64,000 nucleotides of DNA from Pseudomonas sp. B6002 (GCF_013385985.1 NZ_JACAOY010000007.1:1-64000); one strand, 5' to 3'; numbered from the stretch's first letter, positions 37,501 through 47,881 are shown. Notes: a model not told the origin generated them from the letters alone. Numbers and translations are program-made.

Positions 37501-37935
37501 TCAGGACTTTTCCAGGTTCGCCAGGATGTGCCCATGTACACGCATGCACACGCTCAAATCGGCTTCGTCTACGCCCACAAACAGCTCATGGCGCAGGGCC
37601 GTGGCGATGGTTTCGATCTGTTCGATCAACGGACGGGCTGTGTCACACAGCAAGATGCGCTTGGCACGGCGGTCTTCCACCACGGCCTGGCGTTGCACCA
37701 GGCCTTGGCCTTCCAGGCTGTCGAGCAGCCGCGCCAGCGTCGGCCCTTCTACACCGACACTCTGTGCCAGTTCGCGCTGGGTGGGCGCCTCTTCGAAACG
37801 GGCCAGGTGCAACAGCACCAGCCAACGCGCCTGGGACAAGCCCAGCCCCGCCAAACGGCGGTCCAGTTCGGCGCGCCAACCTCGGGACATTTGCGCCAAC
37901 TGCATGCCAAAGCGGTGTTGATCGGTTAACGGCAT
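37501..37935 (-). CDS. MarR-family regulator (SlyA-like)
   Basis: A 144-residue winged-helix regulator with the recognition region TQRELAQSVGVEGPTLARLLDSLEGQGLVQR and wing VEDRRAKRILL, residues about 50-95, each shortened in parts by variation. It resembles the P. aeruginosa PA3341 gene that lies in the same neighbourhood as plpD (PA3339) and recQ (PA3344). Ligand unknown. A small AT-rich palindrome upstream may be its operator. It follows recQ on the same strand after about 120 bases. Confidence 0.88.
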   Translation of the reverse strand: MPLTDQHRFGMQLAQMSRGWRAELDRRLAGLGLSQARWLVLLHLARFEEAPTQRELAQSVGVEGPTLARLLDSLEGQGLVQRQAVVEDRRAKRILLCDTARPLIEQIETIATALRHELFVGVDEADLSVCMRVHGHILANLEKS

Positions 37936-37971
37936 AAAAAACTCATGGTTTAGACTGAAAATAAAGTGTGG

Positions 37972-37982
37972 CTAATTATTAG
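37972..37982. promoter_or_regulatory. Candidate MarR operator palindrome
   Basis: CTAATTATTAG, an 11-base palindrome around a central base, 36 bases upstream of the marR start, within an AT-rich promoter-like stretch. MarR proteins often repress their own genes through such sites. Confidence 0.4.
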
Positions 37983-38056
37983 TCAGCTAAGCATGAGCCA
38001 TGCCAGTAGGCAAGAGTTGCTATGTACTGATTCGTTACATTGTCGTAATTGGCGCA

Positions 38057-40183
38057 CTAAATTTCGAATTCAGACTGCAAAGCCGCCCTTACACAGTACA
38101 AAACGCCCTCAGGAACACGACCGGTGAACAGTGGTGCAATCTCGGCAACCGGTGGCAATTCGCCTTCTCCGTCAAGGAAGGCGTCCTGGATTTCACCGAG
38201 CAAATCCTCCGGCAAATCAAGGGCCTGTTCCAGGGAGAGCTGCTGCTTGCCGATGGATTCGGCCAACAGGGTGTAGACGTTTTTTTCCGAGCATTGCAGC
38301 TGGCCGGCGATCTGGATCGGGGTCATGCCAGCGCGCGCCAGGCTGATCAGTTCGTGGCGGATATCGGCGACTTCCTTCGGCGCTTCGGCCTGGCCGCCGA
38401 GCACCTCGAGAAACGCCTGGCCGTAGCGCTCCAGTTTGCGTGCACCCACGCCGCTGACCCGGGCCATCTCGGCCATGGTGGTGGGCTGCTCACGCAGCAT
38501 TTCGAGCAAGGTGGAGTCCGGGAAAATAACGTAAGGCGGCACGCTGTGTTCCTGCGCCAGTTTGCGCCGCAGGGTGCGCAAGGCTTCCCACTGTTCGCGC
38601 TCTTCGCCTCGTACCAACTGGCTGGCCTGGCTGGTGCTGCTCTTGACGGTGGTTTGCGGCTTGAGGTCGCGGCGCAGTTCAAGACTCACTTCGCCCTTGA
38701 GCAACGGCCGGCAACTGTCGTTCAAGCGCAGCCCGCCATAACCTTCGATGTCAATGTCGACCAGATTGCGTGCAACCATCTGCCGGAACAACGAACGCCA
38801 CTCGCCTTCCGCACGGGCTTTGCCAATGCCATAGACCGAGAGTTTTTCGTGGCCAAAACTGCGAATTTTTTCGTTGTCCTTGCCCAGCAACACATCCACC
38901 AGATGGCCCACCCCATAGCGCTGGCCGGTGCGGTGAATGGTCGACAACGCCTGGCGCGCCGGTTCGGTGGCGTCCCAGGTCTGCACGCCATCGGTACAGT
39001 TGTCGCAATGCCCGCAAGGCTCGGGCATGTCTTCGTCGAAATACGCCAGCAAGGTCTGGCGGCGGCAACGAGTCTCTTCACACAACGACAGCATGGCATC
39101 GAGCTTGTGCTGCTCCAGGCGCTTGTGGCGCTCGTCGCCTTCGGAGTTCTGCAGCATCTGCTTGAGCATCACCACGTCCTGCAGGCCGTAGACCATCCAG
39201 GCATCCGCCGGCAGGCCGTCACGGCCGGCACGACCGGTTTCCTGGTAGTAGGCCTCAAGGGACTTGGGCAGGTCCATGTGGGCCACAAAACGCACGTTGG
39301 ACTTGTCGATCCCCATGCCGAACGCAATGGTGGCAACCATGATCAGGCCTTCCTCGTTGAGGAAACGCTTCTGATGGTAGGCCCGCAGGTCATTCGGCAA
39401 ACCTGCGTGATACGGCAACGCCGGGTAGCCCTGTTCGCAGAGGAAGGCTGCTACTTCATCGACCTTTTTACGCGACAGGCAATAGACGATGCCCGCATCG
39501 CTGCGCCGTTCGGACAGGAACGCCAGCAACTGCTTGCGTGGCTGCTCCTTGGGCACGATGCGGTAGAAAATGTTCGGCCGGTCGAAGCTCGACAGAAAGC
39601 GCTCGGCATTCTGCAAATGCAGGCGCTCGACGATTTCCTCGCGGGTGCGCTTGTCGGCGGTGGCGGTCAGGGCAATACGCGGCACATCGGGAAACAGCTC
39701 CGCTAATTGCCCGAGTTGCAGGTACTCGCGACGGAAGTCATGGCCCCATTGCGAAACACAGTGGGCTTCATCAATGGCGAACAGCGCGATTTCCAGGCTC
39801 TGCAGGAACGCCAGCATGCGTGGCTGCACCAGACGCTCGGGGGCCAGGTACAGCATCTTCACTTCGCCACGCTTGATCCGTGCGGCCAGGTCGCGCTGTT
39901 GCTCCGGGCTGAGGGTGGAGTTCAAGGAGGCTGCCGCAACACCAAGCTCTTCAAGGGTGGCCACCTGGTCGTCCATCAACGCGATCAGTGGCGACACCAC
40001 CACGGCCAGGCCGTTGCGCAACAGGGCCGGCACCTGGAAGCACAAGGACTTGCCGCCACCGGTAGGCATCAGTACCAGGGCATCGCCGCCACTGGCCACG
40101 CGCTCAATGATCGCACCCTGGCGGCCACGAAAACTGTCGTAGCCGAAGATGTCCTTGAGGACGCGTTGAGCCTGCTCGAGCAT
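38057..40183 (-). CDS. recQ: RecQ, ATP-dependent DNA helicase
   Basis: A 708-residue RecQ helicase. Walker A is PTGGGKS (K45) and the DEAH box lies at 138-141 ([16 protein letters not shown]). The zinc-binding cysteines appear as CRRQ...CGHCDNC (about 375-400), followed by the winged-helix RQC region and a C-terminal HRDC domain (about 520-600), plus a tail of about 100 residues typical of Pseudomonas. RecQ unwinds DNA in RecF-type recombination and fork repair. The start at 40183 has GGAG upstream; a 77-residue extension is rejected. Confidence 0.97.
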   Translation of the reverse strand: MLEQAQRVLKDIFGYDSFRGRQGAIIERVASGGDALVLMPTGGGKSLCFQVPALLRNGLAVVVSPLIALMDDQVATLEELGVAAASLNSTLSPEQQRDLAARIKRGEVKMLYLAPERLVQPRMLAFLQSLEIALFAIDEAHCVSQWGHDFRREYLQLGQLAELFPDVPRIALTATADKRTREEIVERLHLQNAERFLSSFDRPNIFYRIVPKEQPRKQLLAFLSERRSDAGIVYCLSRKKVDEVAAFLCEQGYPALPYHAGLPNDLRAYHQKRFLNEEGLIMVATIAFGMGIDKSNVRFVAHMDLPKSLEAYYQETGRAGRDGLPADAWMVYGLQDVVMLKQMLQNSEGDERHKRLEQHKLDAMLSLCEETRCRRQTLLAYFDEDMPEPCGHCDNCTDGVQTWDATEPARQALSTIHRTGQRYGVGHLVDVLLGKDNEKIRSFGHEKLSVYGIGKARAEGEWRSLFRQMVARNLVDIDIEGYGGLRLNDSCRPLLKGEVSLELRRDLKPQTTVKSSTSQASQLVRGEEREQWEALRTLRRKLAQEHSVPPYVIFPDSTLLEMLREQPTTMAEMARVSGVGARKLERYGQAFLEVLGGQAEAPKEVADIRHELISLARAGMTPIQIAGQLQCSEKNVYTLLAESIGKQQLSLEQALDLPEDLLGEIQDAFLDGEGELPPVAEIAPLFTGRVPEGVLYCVRAALQSEFEI

Positions 40184-40459
40184 GTAAAACTCCAAAATGG
40201 TGCCGAAATCCCACTGTACAGGCTGGCCGAGAAAACGCGCTTTCACGGGAAATAATCCGTAAGCGAAGTTTTCCCGGTTTGGCGCGTGGCCTGCCGGGGC
40301 ATCACAAAACGCGGCAGTATACCCGAGCGACACCCGGCAAAGGGCGCCGCTGACGAATAGCGACCCCTCTCTAAAACCTGGCAAATATGCAGTGCGGCTG
40401 GCCTGGACGCTCAAGAAAGCCTAGAATTCAGCATCGTTTATTCCCAAGGTAGTCCTTCA

Positions 40460-41047
40460 ATGTCCTTCGCTGAGCAACTAACCCGCCTGCAAGCCTTCCT
40501 CGACGCCGATGAGCTGCATGACGAGGCGCTGGACTACGTGGCCGCCCACGGCTACCTGACCGCCCTGTCGATCTGCTCCGAAATCGTGCCCGACCGTGAA
40601 TGGATCGACGCGCTGTTCGCCGAAGAACCACACTACACCGACGCCGCCCAGCGTGAAGAAATCGAATCCACCCTGCTCGCCCTCAAGGCCCACATCGGTC
40701 GCCAGCTGGCTTCCGACGAGGAATTCGAGCTGCCATGCGAGCTGGACCTGGGTGATGAGCCGGATGATTCCGACCTGCGCGGCTGGTGCATCGGCTTCAT
40801 GGAAGGTGTGTTCCTGCGCGAGGCCGCCTGGTTCGAAACCGCCGAGGAAGAAGTCAGCGAAATGCTGCTGCCGATCATGGTCGGCTCGGGCTTGTTCGAC
40901 GACCAGCCGGAGTTCTCCGACATCGCCGCCGACGCCAACCTGATGGACGACATGATCGTTCAGATCCCGGAAGCGCTGACCGCCCTGTACCTGCTGTGCA
41001 ACGCTCCTGACGAAAAGCCGGCGATCCTCAAGCCTCGTCACCACTGA
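40460..41047 (+). CDS. YgfB/YecA-family (UPF0149) protein
   Basis: A 195-residue acidic protein of the UPF0149 family. The segment LRGWCIGFMEGVFLREAAWF (about residues 109-128) is the family signature. It lacks the C-terminal SEC-C zinc motif found in many YecA proteins. In P. aeruginosa a YgfB relative modulates AlpA-dependent control of the ampDh3 amidase, but I cannot say that this is that orthologue. It is divergent from recQ over 276 bases and just upstream of a YbaN-like gene (20 bases). Confidence 0.85.
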   Translation: MSFAEQLTRLQAFLDADELHDEALDYVAAHGYLTALSICSEIVPDREWIDALFAEEPHYTDAAQREEIESTLLALKAHIGRQLASDEEFELPCELDLGDEPDDSDLRGWCIGFMEGVFLREAAWFETAEEEVSEMLLPIMVGSGLFDDQPEFSDIAADANLMDDMIVQIPEALTALYLLCNAPDEKPAILKPRHH

Positions 41048-41067
41048 GTCAATTGCCCGTGACACCC

Positions 41068-41457
41068 ATGGGCAACCGTCCTCTGCTCCTGCGTTACGCC
41101 CTGCTGGCCATTGGCTGGCTGAGCGTGGCGCTGGGGGTGATCGGCATTTTCCTGCCGGTATTGCCGACCACGCCCTTCCTGCTGCTTGCTGCCGCCTGCT
41201 TCGCCCGAAGCTCTCCGCGCTTCTACCACTGGCTGGTGGAACACCCGCGCCTGGGGCCGTGGATTCGTGATTACCTGGACGGCAACGGCATCCCCCTCAA
41301 AGGCAAGGTCTACGCTATCGGCTTGATGTGGCTGAGCATCGGCCTATCCTGCTATCTGGTGCCACTCCCCTGGGCCCGCGGCTTCATGCTGACCAGTGCG
41401 GTGCTGGTGACCATCTACATCCTGCGCCAGAAAACCCTGCCACCCCGCCAACGGTAG
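41068..41457 (+). CDS. YbaN-family (DUF454) inner-membrane protein
   Basis: A 129-residue membrane protein with the DUF454 signature (LGVIGIFLPVLPTTPFLLLAA, about residues 20-40) followed by FARSSPRFYHWLVEHP. Two to four hydrophobic segments are visible. The function of YbaN proteins is unknown. Start options are ATG 41068 (chosen), GTG 41059 or TTG 41053; none has a clear ribosome site. Probably co-transcribed with the YgfB-family gene. Confidence 0.85.
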   Translation: MGNRPLLLRYALLAIGWLSVALGVIGIFLPVLPTTPFLLLAAACFARSSPRFYHWLVEHPRLGPWIRDYLDGNGIPLKGKVYAIGLMWLSIGLSCYLVPLPWARGFMLTSAVLVTIYILRQKTLPPRQR

Positions 41458-41480
41458 ACACCGGCTTTCGCAGGAACTGG

Positions 41481-41576
41481 CTTGTGTGGGAGCTGGCTTG
41501 CCTGCGATAGCATCACCGCGGTGTAACTGCGACACCGTGCCGATGCTATCGCGGGCAAGCCCGGCTCCCACACAAG
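41481..41576. repeat. REP pair (REPIN)
   Basis: Ends are CTTGTGTGGGAGC and its exact complement, with REP arms and a 40-base spacer. It lies after the YbaN-family gene. Confidence 0.92.
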
Positions 41577-41677
41577 CCCTGCACACGACCTTGGTCGACA
41601 CTGACTAACCCCAAGCATCATGCGAGACTGTGCAACCGGGCCTGGAATGCCTGGGTGTTTTTATGCTCGGAGTTACC

Positions 41678-44600
41678 ATGACGCTGTCCAGCGGGCTGAT
41701 CGCCGCCGTTGCCCTGGCCTATATGGCCATTATGTTTGCCATCGCCTTCTACGGTGACCGCCGCCGTGCGCCGCTGCCACCGCGTATGCGTGCCTGGGTG
41801 TACAGCCTGTCGCTGGCGGTCTACTGCACCAGCTGGACTTTCTTCGGCGCCGTAGGCCAGGCCGCCGAACAGCTGTGGGCATTTTTACCGATCTACCTCG
41901 GACCCGTGCTGTTACTGGTGTTGGCACCCTGGGTGCTGCAGAAGATGATTCTGATCAGCAAGCAGGAAAACATCACCTCCATCGCCGACTTTATCGCCGC
42001 GCGCTACGGCAAGTCCCAGTCCCTGGCCGTGGTGGTGGCGCTGATCTGCCTGGTCGGCGTGCTTCCGTATATTGCCCTGCAGCTCAAAGGCATCGTGCTG
42101 GGCGTGAACCTGTTGATCGGCTCCGGCCCCGACACCACCGGCACCCGCGCCCAGGACACCGCGCTGATCGTGTCGCTGGTGCTGGCGCTGTTCACCATTG
42201 TGTTCGGTACGCGCAACCTTGACGCCACGGAACACCACCGCGGCATGGTGCTGGCCATCGCGTTTGAATCCCTGGTCAAGCTGTTCGCGTTTCTCGCCGT
42301 CGGCGCGTTTGTGACCTACGGCCTCTATGACGGTTTCGGCGACCTGTTCAGCCAGGCCATGCTCGCACCTCGGCTGGAGGAATACTGGAAAGAGACCATC
42401 AACTGGCCCTCGATGGTGGTACAGACCGGCGTGGCGATGATGGCGATCATCTGCCTGCCCCGGCAGTTCCATGTGACGGTGGTCGAGAACATCGACCCAC
42501 AGGACCTGCGCCTGGCCAAGTGGGTGTTCCCGGCGTACCTGATCCTCGCCGCACTCTTTGTGATCCCCATCGCCCTCGGCGGCAAGATGATGCTGCCGGG
42601 CTCGGTACTGCCGGACTCCTACGTGATCAGCCTGCCCATGGCCGAAGCGCACCCGGCACTCGCGGTGCTGGCGTTTATCGGCGGCGCCTCGGCGGCCACC
42701 GGCATGGTGATCGTGGCAAGCATCGCCTTGTCCACCATGGTGTCCAACGACATGCTGCTGCCGTGGCTGCTGCGCCGCTCCAGCGCCGAGCGGCCGTTCG
42801 AGGTGTTCCGCCACTGGATGCTGTCGGTACGCCGGGTCAGCATCGTGATCATCCTGCTGCTGGCCTATGTGAGTTACCGCCTGCTCGGTTCCACGGCAAG
42901 CCTGGCAACCATCGGCCAGATCGCCTTTGCCGCCGTGACCCAACTGGCGCCGGCGATGCTCGGCGCGCTGTACTGGAAGCAGGCCAACCGACGCGGCGTG
43001 TTTGCCGGGCTGGCTGCGGGAACATTCCTGTGGTTCTACACATTGGTCCTACCGGTGACGGCGAAAAGCCTGGGATGGTCTCTGAGCCTTTTCCCAGGGC
43101 TGACGTGGATGCATTCGCACCCGCTGGGCTTGTCCGTCACCTCGCTGACGCTGGGCACGGTGTTCTCCCTGGCGGGCAACTTCACGCTGTTCGTATGGGT
43201 GTCGATGCTGTCGCGCACACGGGTGTCCGAACACTGGCAGGCCGGGCGCTTCATTGGCCAGGAAATCAGCCAGCGCGCCAGTGCCCGTTCGATGTTGTCG
43301 GTGCAAATCAGCGACCTGCTCAGTCTGGCTGCCCGCTTCGTTGGCGAGGAGCGCGCCCAACAGAGCTTTATCCGTTTCGCCTATCGCCAGGGCAAAGGTT
43401 TTAACCCCAACCAGAATGCCGATAACGATTGGATCGCCCACACCGAACGCTTGCTGGCGGGTGTGCTCGGTGCGTCCTCGACCCGGGCCGTGGTGAAAGC
43501 CGCCATTGAAGGGCGGGAAATGCAGCTGGAGGACGTAGTCCGCATTGCCGACGAAGCGTCGGAAGTACTCCAGTTCAACCGCGCATTGCTGCAAGGCGCC
43601 ATCGAGAACATCACCCAAGGCATCAGCGTGGTCGACCAGTCTCTCAAGCTGGTGGCGTGGAACCGCCGTTACCTGGAGCTGTTCAACTACCCCGAAGGCC
43701 TGATCAGCGTCGGCCGGCCGATTGCCGACATCATTCGCTACAACGCCGAACGTGGCCTGTGCGGGCCGGGCGAAGCCGAAGTGCATGTGGCGCGGCGCCT
43801 GCACTGGATGCGCCAGGGCCGTGCGCATACTTCCGAGCGTCTGTTTCCCAATGGCCGGGTGATCGAGCTGATTGGCAACCCGATGCCGGGCGGCGGTTTT
43901 GTCATGAGCTTCACCGACATCACCGCGTTCCGCGAAGCTGAGCAGGCACTCACCGAGGCCAACGAAGGCCTTGAGCAACGGGTGACCGAGCGCACGCACG
44001 AGCTATCGCAGCTCAATGTGGCACTCACTGACGCCAAGGGCGTGGCCGAGTCCGCCAGCCAATCCAAGACCCGTTTTCTGGCGGCCGTCAGCCATGACTT
44101 GATGCAACCGCTGAACGCGGCCCGGTTGTTCTCCGCCGCCCTCTCCCACCAGAACGACGGGATGTCCAGCGAGGCCCGGCAACTGGTGCAGCACCTGGAC
44201 AGCTCGCTGCGCTCGGCCGAGGACCTGATCAGCGACCTGCTGGACATCTCACGCCTGGAGAACGGCAAGATCAATCCGCAACGCCAGCCCTTTGTGCTCA
44301 ACGAGCTGTTCGACACCCTGGGCGCAGAGTTCAAGGCGCTGGCCCAGGAGCAAGGCCTGCGCTTCCGCCTGCGTGGCAGCCGCTTGCGGGTGGACAGTGA
44401 CATCAAGTTGTTGCGTCGGATTCTGCAGAATTTTCTCACCAACGCCTTCCGCTATGCCGACGGCCCAGTGTTACTCGGCGTACGTCGGCGCAAGGGCGAG
44501 CTGTGCCTGGAGGTGTGGGACCGCGGCCCAGGCATCCCGCTGGATAAACAGAAGGTGATCTTCGAAGAATTCAAGCGCCTGGACAGCCACCAGACCCGTG

Positions 44601-45148
44601 CCGAGAAAGGCCTGGGGCTGGGTTTGGCGATTGCCGACGGCCTGTGTCGGGTGCTCGGCCATCGCTTGAGCGTACGTTCCTGGCCGGGCAAAGGCAGCGT
44701 GTTCAGCGTGCGCGTGCCGCTGGCGCGCAACCAGGCGAATCTGCAGGTCAAGGCAGCACAGGAAAACGGCCTGCCCTTGAGCGGCGCACAGGTGCTGTGC
44801 GTGGATAACGAAGAAAGTATCCTCATCGGCATGCGCAGCCTGCTCACCCGCTGGGGCTGCGAGGTCTGGACTGCCACCGACCAGGCGCAATGCGCGGCGC
44901 TGCTGGCCGAGGGTATGCGCCCACAATTGGCGCTGGTGGATTACCACCTGGACCACGGTGAGACCGGTACTGAATTGATGGGTTGGCTGCGTGCGCAACT
45001 GGCGGAGCCGATTCCGGGCGTGGTGATCAGTGCCGACGGCCGCCCGGAAATGGTCGCTGAAGTGCACGCCGCAGGTTTGGATTACCTCGCCAAGCCCGTC
45101 AAACCCGCGGCGTTGCGTGCGTTGTTGAGTCGGCATTTACCCCTATAG
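41678..45148 (+). CDS. mxtR: SSF-transporter/PAS/hybrid histidine kinase, MxtR-like
   Basis: A 1156-residue sensor. The N-terminal half (about residues 1-500) is a sodium:solute symporter (SSF/PutP) module with about 12-13 membrane segments. A PAS domain follows (about 640-760), then a HisKA domain with H806 in AVSHDLMQPLNAARLF, a HATPase (GLGLAIADGLC) and a C-terminal receiver with D1088 (LALVDYHLDHG). The plan fits MxtR (P. aeruginosa PA3271), which acts with ErdR in acetate/C2 metabolism; CbrA is similar but has no receiver. No response regulator lies beside it. The start has GGAG six bases upstream. Confidence 0.78.
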   Translation: MTLSSGLIAAVALAYMAIMFAIAFYGDRRRAPLPPRMRAWVYSLSLAVYCTSWTFFGAVGQAAEQLWAFLPIYLGPVLLLVLAPWVLQKMILISKQENITSIADFIAARYGKSQSLAVVVALICLVGVLPYIALQLKGIVLGVNLLIGSGPDTTGTRAQDTALIVSLVLALFTIVFGTRNLDATEHHRGMVLAIAFESLVKLFAFLAVGAFVTYGLYDGFGDLFSQAMLAPRLEEYWKETINWPSMVVQTGVAMMAIICLPRQFHVTVVENIDPQDLRLAKWVFPAYLILAALFVIPIALGGKMMLPGSVLPDSYVISLPMAEAHPALAVLAFIGGASAATGMVIVASIALSTMVSNDMLLPWLLRRSSAERPFEVFRHWMLSVRRVSIVIILLLAYVSYRLLGSTASLATIGQIAFAAVTQLAPAMLGALYWKQANRRGVFAGLAAGTFLWFYTLVLPVTAKSLGWSLSLFPGLTWMHSHPLGLSVTSLTLGTVFSLAGNFTLFVWVSMLSRTRVSEHWQAGRFIGQEISQRASARSMLSVQISDLLSLAARFVGEERAQQSFIRFAYRQGKGFNPNQNADNDWIAHTERLLAGVLGASSTRAVVKAAIEGREMQLEDVVRIADEASEVLQFNRALLQGAIENITQGISVVDQSLKLVAWNRRYLELFNYPEGLISVGRPIADIIRYNAERGLCGPGEAEVHVARRLHWMRQGRAHTSERLFPNGRVIELIGNPMPGGGFVMSFTDITAFREAEQALTEANEGLEQRVTERTHELSQLNVALTDAKGVAESASQSKTRFLAAVSHDLMQPLNAARLFSAALSHQNDGMSSEARQLVQHLDSSLRSAEDLISDLLDISRLENGKINPQRQPFVLNELFDTLGAEFKALAQEQGLRFRLRGSRLRVDSDIKLLRRILQNFLTNAFRYADGPVLLGVRRRKGELCLEVWDRGPGIPLDKQKVIFEEFKRLDSHQTRAEKGLGLGLAIADGLCRVLGHRLSVRSWPGKGSVFSVRVPLARNQANLQVKAAQENGLPLSGAQVLCVDNEESILIGMRSLLTRWGCEVWTATDQAQCAALLAEGMRPQLALVDYHLDHGETGTELMGWLRAQLAEPIPGVVISADGRPEMVAEVHAAGLDYLAKPVKPAALRALLSRHLPL

Positions 45149-45168
45149 GCCGGTCCGAATCGGTCAAA

Positions 45169-45242
45169 TGTGGGAGCTGGCTTGCCTGCGATAGCGGTCG
45201 TGACAGATCCACCGCTATCGCAGGCAAGCCAGCTCCCACATC
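45169..45242. repeat. REP pair (REPIN), short spacer
   Basis: ATGTGGGAGCTGGCTTGCCTG and its complement with only about 15 bases between the arms. It separates the convergent ends of the sensor kinase gene and rmuC. Confidence 0.92.
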
Positions 45243-45253
45243 GACCGCATTGT

Positions 45254-46747
45254 TTATTCGGGGAGATGGGCGACGCCGTCGGCGTCGGTCATGGCACGTT
45301 CCAGCAGATCGGCGGGAAGGCTTTTGCTGGCACGGGCGCCCAGCAAGCGCAATTGCTCGGTGCGACTGACCAGGTTTCCGCGCCCATCTGTCAGCTTGTT
45401 TCGCGCAGCGCTGTAGGCCTTGTCCAACTGCTGCAGGCGGTTGCCCACTTCATCCAGATCCTGGATAAACAGCACGAACTTGTCATACAGCCAGCCGGCA
45501 CGCTCGGCAATTTCGCGGGCATTCTGGCTTTGGCGCTCCTGCTTCCACAGGCTGTCGATTACCCGTAGCGTGGCGAGCAAGGTGGTGGGGCTGACGATCA
45601 CGATGTGGCGGTCGAACGCTTCCTGGAACAGATTGGGCTCGGCTTGCAACGCAGCGGAGAACGCAGCCTCGATAGGCACGAACAGCAACACGAAATCCAG
45701 GCTGTGCAGGCCTTCCAGGCGTTTGTAATCCTTGCCGGCCAGGCCTTTGACGTGATTGCGCAGGGACAGGACGTGCTGCTTGAGCGCTGCCTGGCCAATC
45801 ACCTCATCGTCTGCCCCTACATACTGTTGATAGGCCGTGAGGCTGACCTTGGAGTCGACCACCACCTGCTTGTCGCCCGGCAGCATGATCAGCACATCCG
45901 GCTGGAAACGCTCGCCATCCGGGCCCTTGAGGCTGACCTGGGTCTGGTACTCGCGGCCCTTCTCCAGGCCGGCGTGCTCCAGCACGCGCTCAAGGATCAG
46001 CTCGCCCCAGTTGCCCTGGGTTTTCTGGCCCTTGAGGGCACGGGTCAGGTTGGTGGCTTCGTCCGACAGGCGCAGGTTCAGTTGTTGCAGGCGTTCAAGT
46101 TCCTTGGCCAGGGAAAAGCGCTCGCGGGCTTCGTTCTGATAGCTCTCTTCGACGCGCTTTTCAAAGGATTGAATGCGCTCCTTCAGAGGGTCCAACAACT
46201 GCCCGAGGCGTTCCTGGCTGGTTTCGGCGAAACGCTGCTCGCGCTCATCGAAGATCTTGCCGGCCAGTTCAGCGAACTGCGCGCGCAGCTCGTCCCGTGA
46301 ACCTTGCAGGTCGGCGAGGCGTTGTTGATGGCTTTCCTGCTGCTCGCGCAGTTCGGCGCTCAGGGCCGCGGCCAGCGCGTCGAGGCGGCGCAGTTCGATG
46401 TCCTTGGCGCTGCGGTCGAGGTTCCAGGCATGGGCGGCGTCGCGGGCGTTATCGCGGTCGATCTGCAACAGCTCGACCTCGCGGCGCACAGCGGCCAGGT
46501 CAGCCTGCTTGGCGGCATTGGCCTGGCTCAGGTCGCTGATCTCGTCACGGCTGGCATCCAACTGGGCCGCCAGCCCTTCCTGGGCCATTTGCGCCATGGC
46601 CAGACGCTCTTCGAGCAACTCCCAACCGCTCATGCGTGCGCTCAGGCGTTGCTGGAGCTGCCAGCACAGGGCCAACAACGGCACCGCTGCGCCAGCAAGA
46701 CCCAAGGCAATACTGGTCCAGTCAAAAGCCATAGCCATTTCTGCCAT
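45254..46747 (-). CDS. rmuC: RmuC, DNA recombination protein
   Basis: A 497-residue RmuC. An N-terminal membrane anchor (IALGLAGAAVPLLALCW, about residues 13-29) is followed by a long coiled coil (about 35-215) and the conserved RmuC nuclease-like core (VVDSKVSLTAYQQYV, FVPIEAAFSAAL, about 230-440). RmuC limits inversions at short repeats. Three in-frame ATG codons (46747, 46738, 46732) compete for the start. The gene follows a small Sel1-like gene by 46 bases. Confidence 0.94.
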   Translation of the reverse strand: MAEMAMAFDWTSIALGLAGAAVPLLALCWQLQQRLSARMSGWELLEERLAMAQMAQEGLAAQLDASRDEISDLSQANAAKQADLAAVRREVELLQIDRDNARDAAHAWNLDRSAKDIELRRLDALAAALSAELREQQESHQQRLADLQGSRDELRAQFAELAGKIFDEREQRFAETSQERLGQLLDPLKERIQSFEKRVEESYQNEARERFSLAKELERLQQLNLRLSDEATNLTRALKGQKTQGNWGELILERVLEHAGLEKGREYQTQVSLKGPDGERFQPDVLIMLPGDKQVVVDSKVSLTAYQQYVGADDEVIGQAALKQHVLSLRNHVKGLAGKDYKRLEGLHSLDFVLLFVPIEAAFSAALQAEPNLFQEAFDRHIVIVSPTTLLATLRVIDSLWKQERQSQNAREIAERAGWLYDKFVLFIQDLDEVGNRLQQLDKAYSAARNKLTDGRGNLVSRTEQLRLLGARASKSLPADLLERAMTDADGVAHLPE

Positions 46748-46793
46748 TACCGAAAAAGTGCAAGGTTAACCAAGCGCGGGGCGGGAGGACAGC

Positions 46794-47117
46794 TCAGTCT
46801 TCGACTTGGCCCAGCTCGCGTTGGGCGCGGCGATCACCGGCGCGGGCGGCCAGGCGCAGCAGGTCGTGGCCGATGCGGCGGTCGCGGGCGTTGCCGCATT
46901 CACGGCACATCAATTGGCCCAGGCGGCTTTGGGCTGCCACCACGCCTTCACGGGCCGGCTGCTTGAGCAAGCGCCCGGCGAAGTGTTTGACGTTGGGGTT
47001 ATGGCCCAGGCGCGGGCTGTCGAGCAACCACAAGGCAACTTTCAAGGAGAATCGCTTGGGGGCGGTAACAGTTTGAGGAGTGTCGGTAACAGAAGGTGAT
47101 ACTGAGCGAAACTTCAT
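46794..47117 (-). CDS. Small Sel1-repeat-like protein of unknown function
   Basis: A 107-residue basic protein. The C-terminal part (LLRLAARAGDRRAQRELGQ) resembles one Sel1/TPR-like helix pair. A CRECGNARD segment has two cysteines. I place the start at 47117 (MKFRSVSPS); a longer open frame to 47276 looks non-coding. It appears to be transcribed ahead of rmuC. No function can be assigned. Confidence 0.65.
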   Translation of the reverse strand: MKFRSVSPSVTDTPQTVTAPKRFSLKVALWLLDSPRLGHNPNVKHFAGRLLKQPAREGVVAAQSRLGQLMCRECGNARDRRIGHDLLRLAARAGDRRAQRELGQVED

Positions 47118-47575
47118 AAAGCACTGTGGGACAGAACGGAAGGCGCGCCACTCTACTCTTTTTTTCGTACAGGTAAAGCTGAAAAAACCCTGCACGCCCG
47201 TTCTAGAGCAAGCGCTCGGGACAATCCACAGAAGCTGTGGATAACTCAGTGGACAACCCCCCTTTAACTCTCGCAAAGGCCCATGGAATGGGGGCCGCAG
47301 TCAAACTGACGATTTTTTCACCAATAAAAAAAAGCGAGATTTTTCATTGACTTAAATTTCCATTGCAGGCAATTGGCGGCACTTCATCGCACTTGACAGC
47401 TTGGTTACACACGCCGCAACTAATGTGCACAAGTACCCACCTGATGGTTATATCGTCGGCGTTTTTTGATCCGACACGGTGGAAAAATGTTACCGGCGGA
47501 CCAAACCGAGGTGCTTTTCAAATTCGCGCCGGCTCGCCACACTGCTTCACCCACCACACAACCCTGTGCGACTCA
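47118..47575. other. Divergent intergenic region
   Basis: About 460 bases between two divergent small genes. It is AT-richer than the neighbours, includes a run of A residues near 47326-47334 and a TTGACA (47393-47398) without a well-spaced -10. I see no credible gene or stable long hairpin. Confidence 0.5.
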
Positions 47576-47881
47576 ATGAAAGGAATTCTGCTATTCGCCC
47601 TGCTGCTGCTGGCGGTCTGTGTGATCTCGCTGGGCATCAATGCCGTGCTGCCTTCCCCGGACGGCGCATTGTTCGCCATCGCCATCCTGCTGTCGGCGGC
47701 CTTTACTGCCGTGAGCCTGTGCATCGAGCTGGGTGAAGGCAGGATCAACGACATGCGCGATGTGATGAAGGTGGTCGAAACCGGCCAATCCCTGCGCCTG
47801 ACCCTGGCCGCCTACGGGCTGGGTTGCTCGTTGGCCGCGGCGATCACGGTACTGGTCTATCGCGGGTTGCTGGGCGCCTGA
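47576..47881 (+). CDS. Small inner-membrane protein of unknown function
   Basis: A 101-residue protein with three hydrophobic segments (about residues 3-23, 31-49, 77-98) and a charged loop (ELGEGRINDMRDVMKVVETGQ) between the last two. No known family is recognised. The start at 47576 is the first ATG giving the membrane segment at the N-terminus; the ribosome site is poor. The longer frame to 47363 is rejected because it reads through non-coding-like sequence. Confidence 0.7.
   Translation: MKGILLFALLLLAVCVISLGINAVLPSPDGALFAIAILLSAAFTAVSLCIELGEGRINDMRDVMKVVETGQSLRLTLAAYGLGCSLAAAITVLVYRGLLGA

Noticed and set aside
47393-47430. Sigma70 promoter at TTGACA in the 47.1-47.6 kb interval
   Set aside because: No -10 hexamer lies 16-18 bases downstream, so I did not list it as a promoter.
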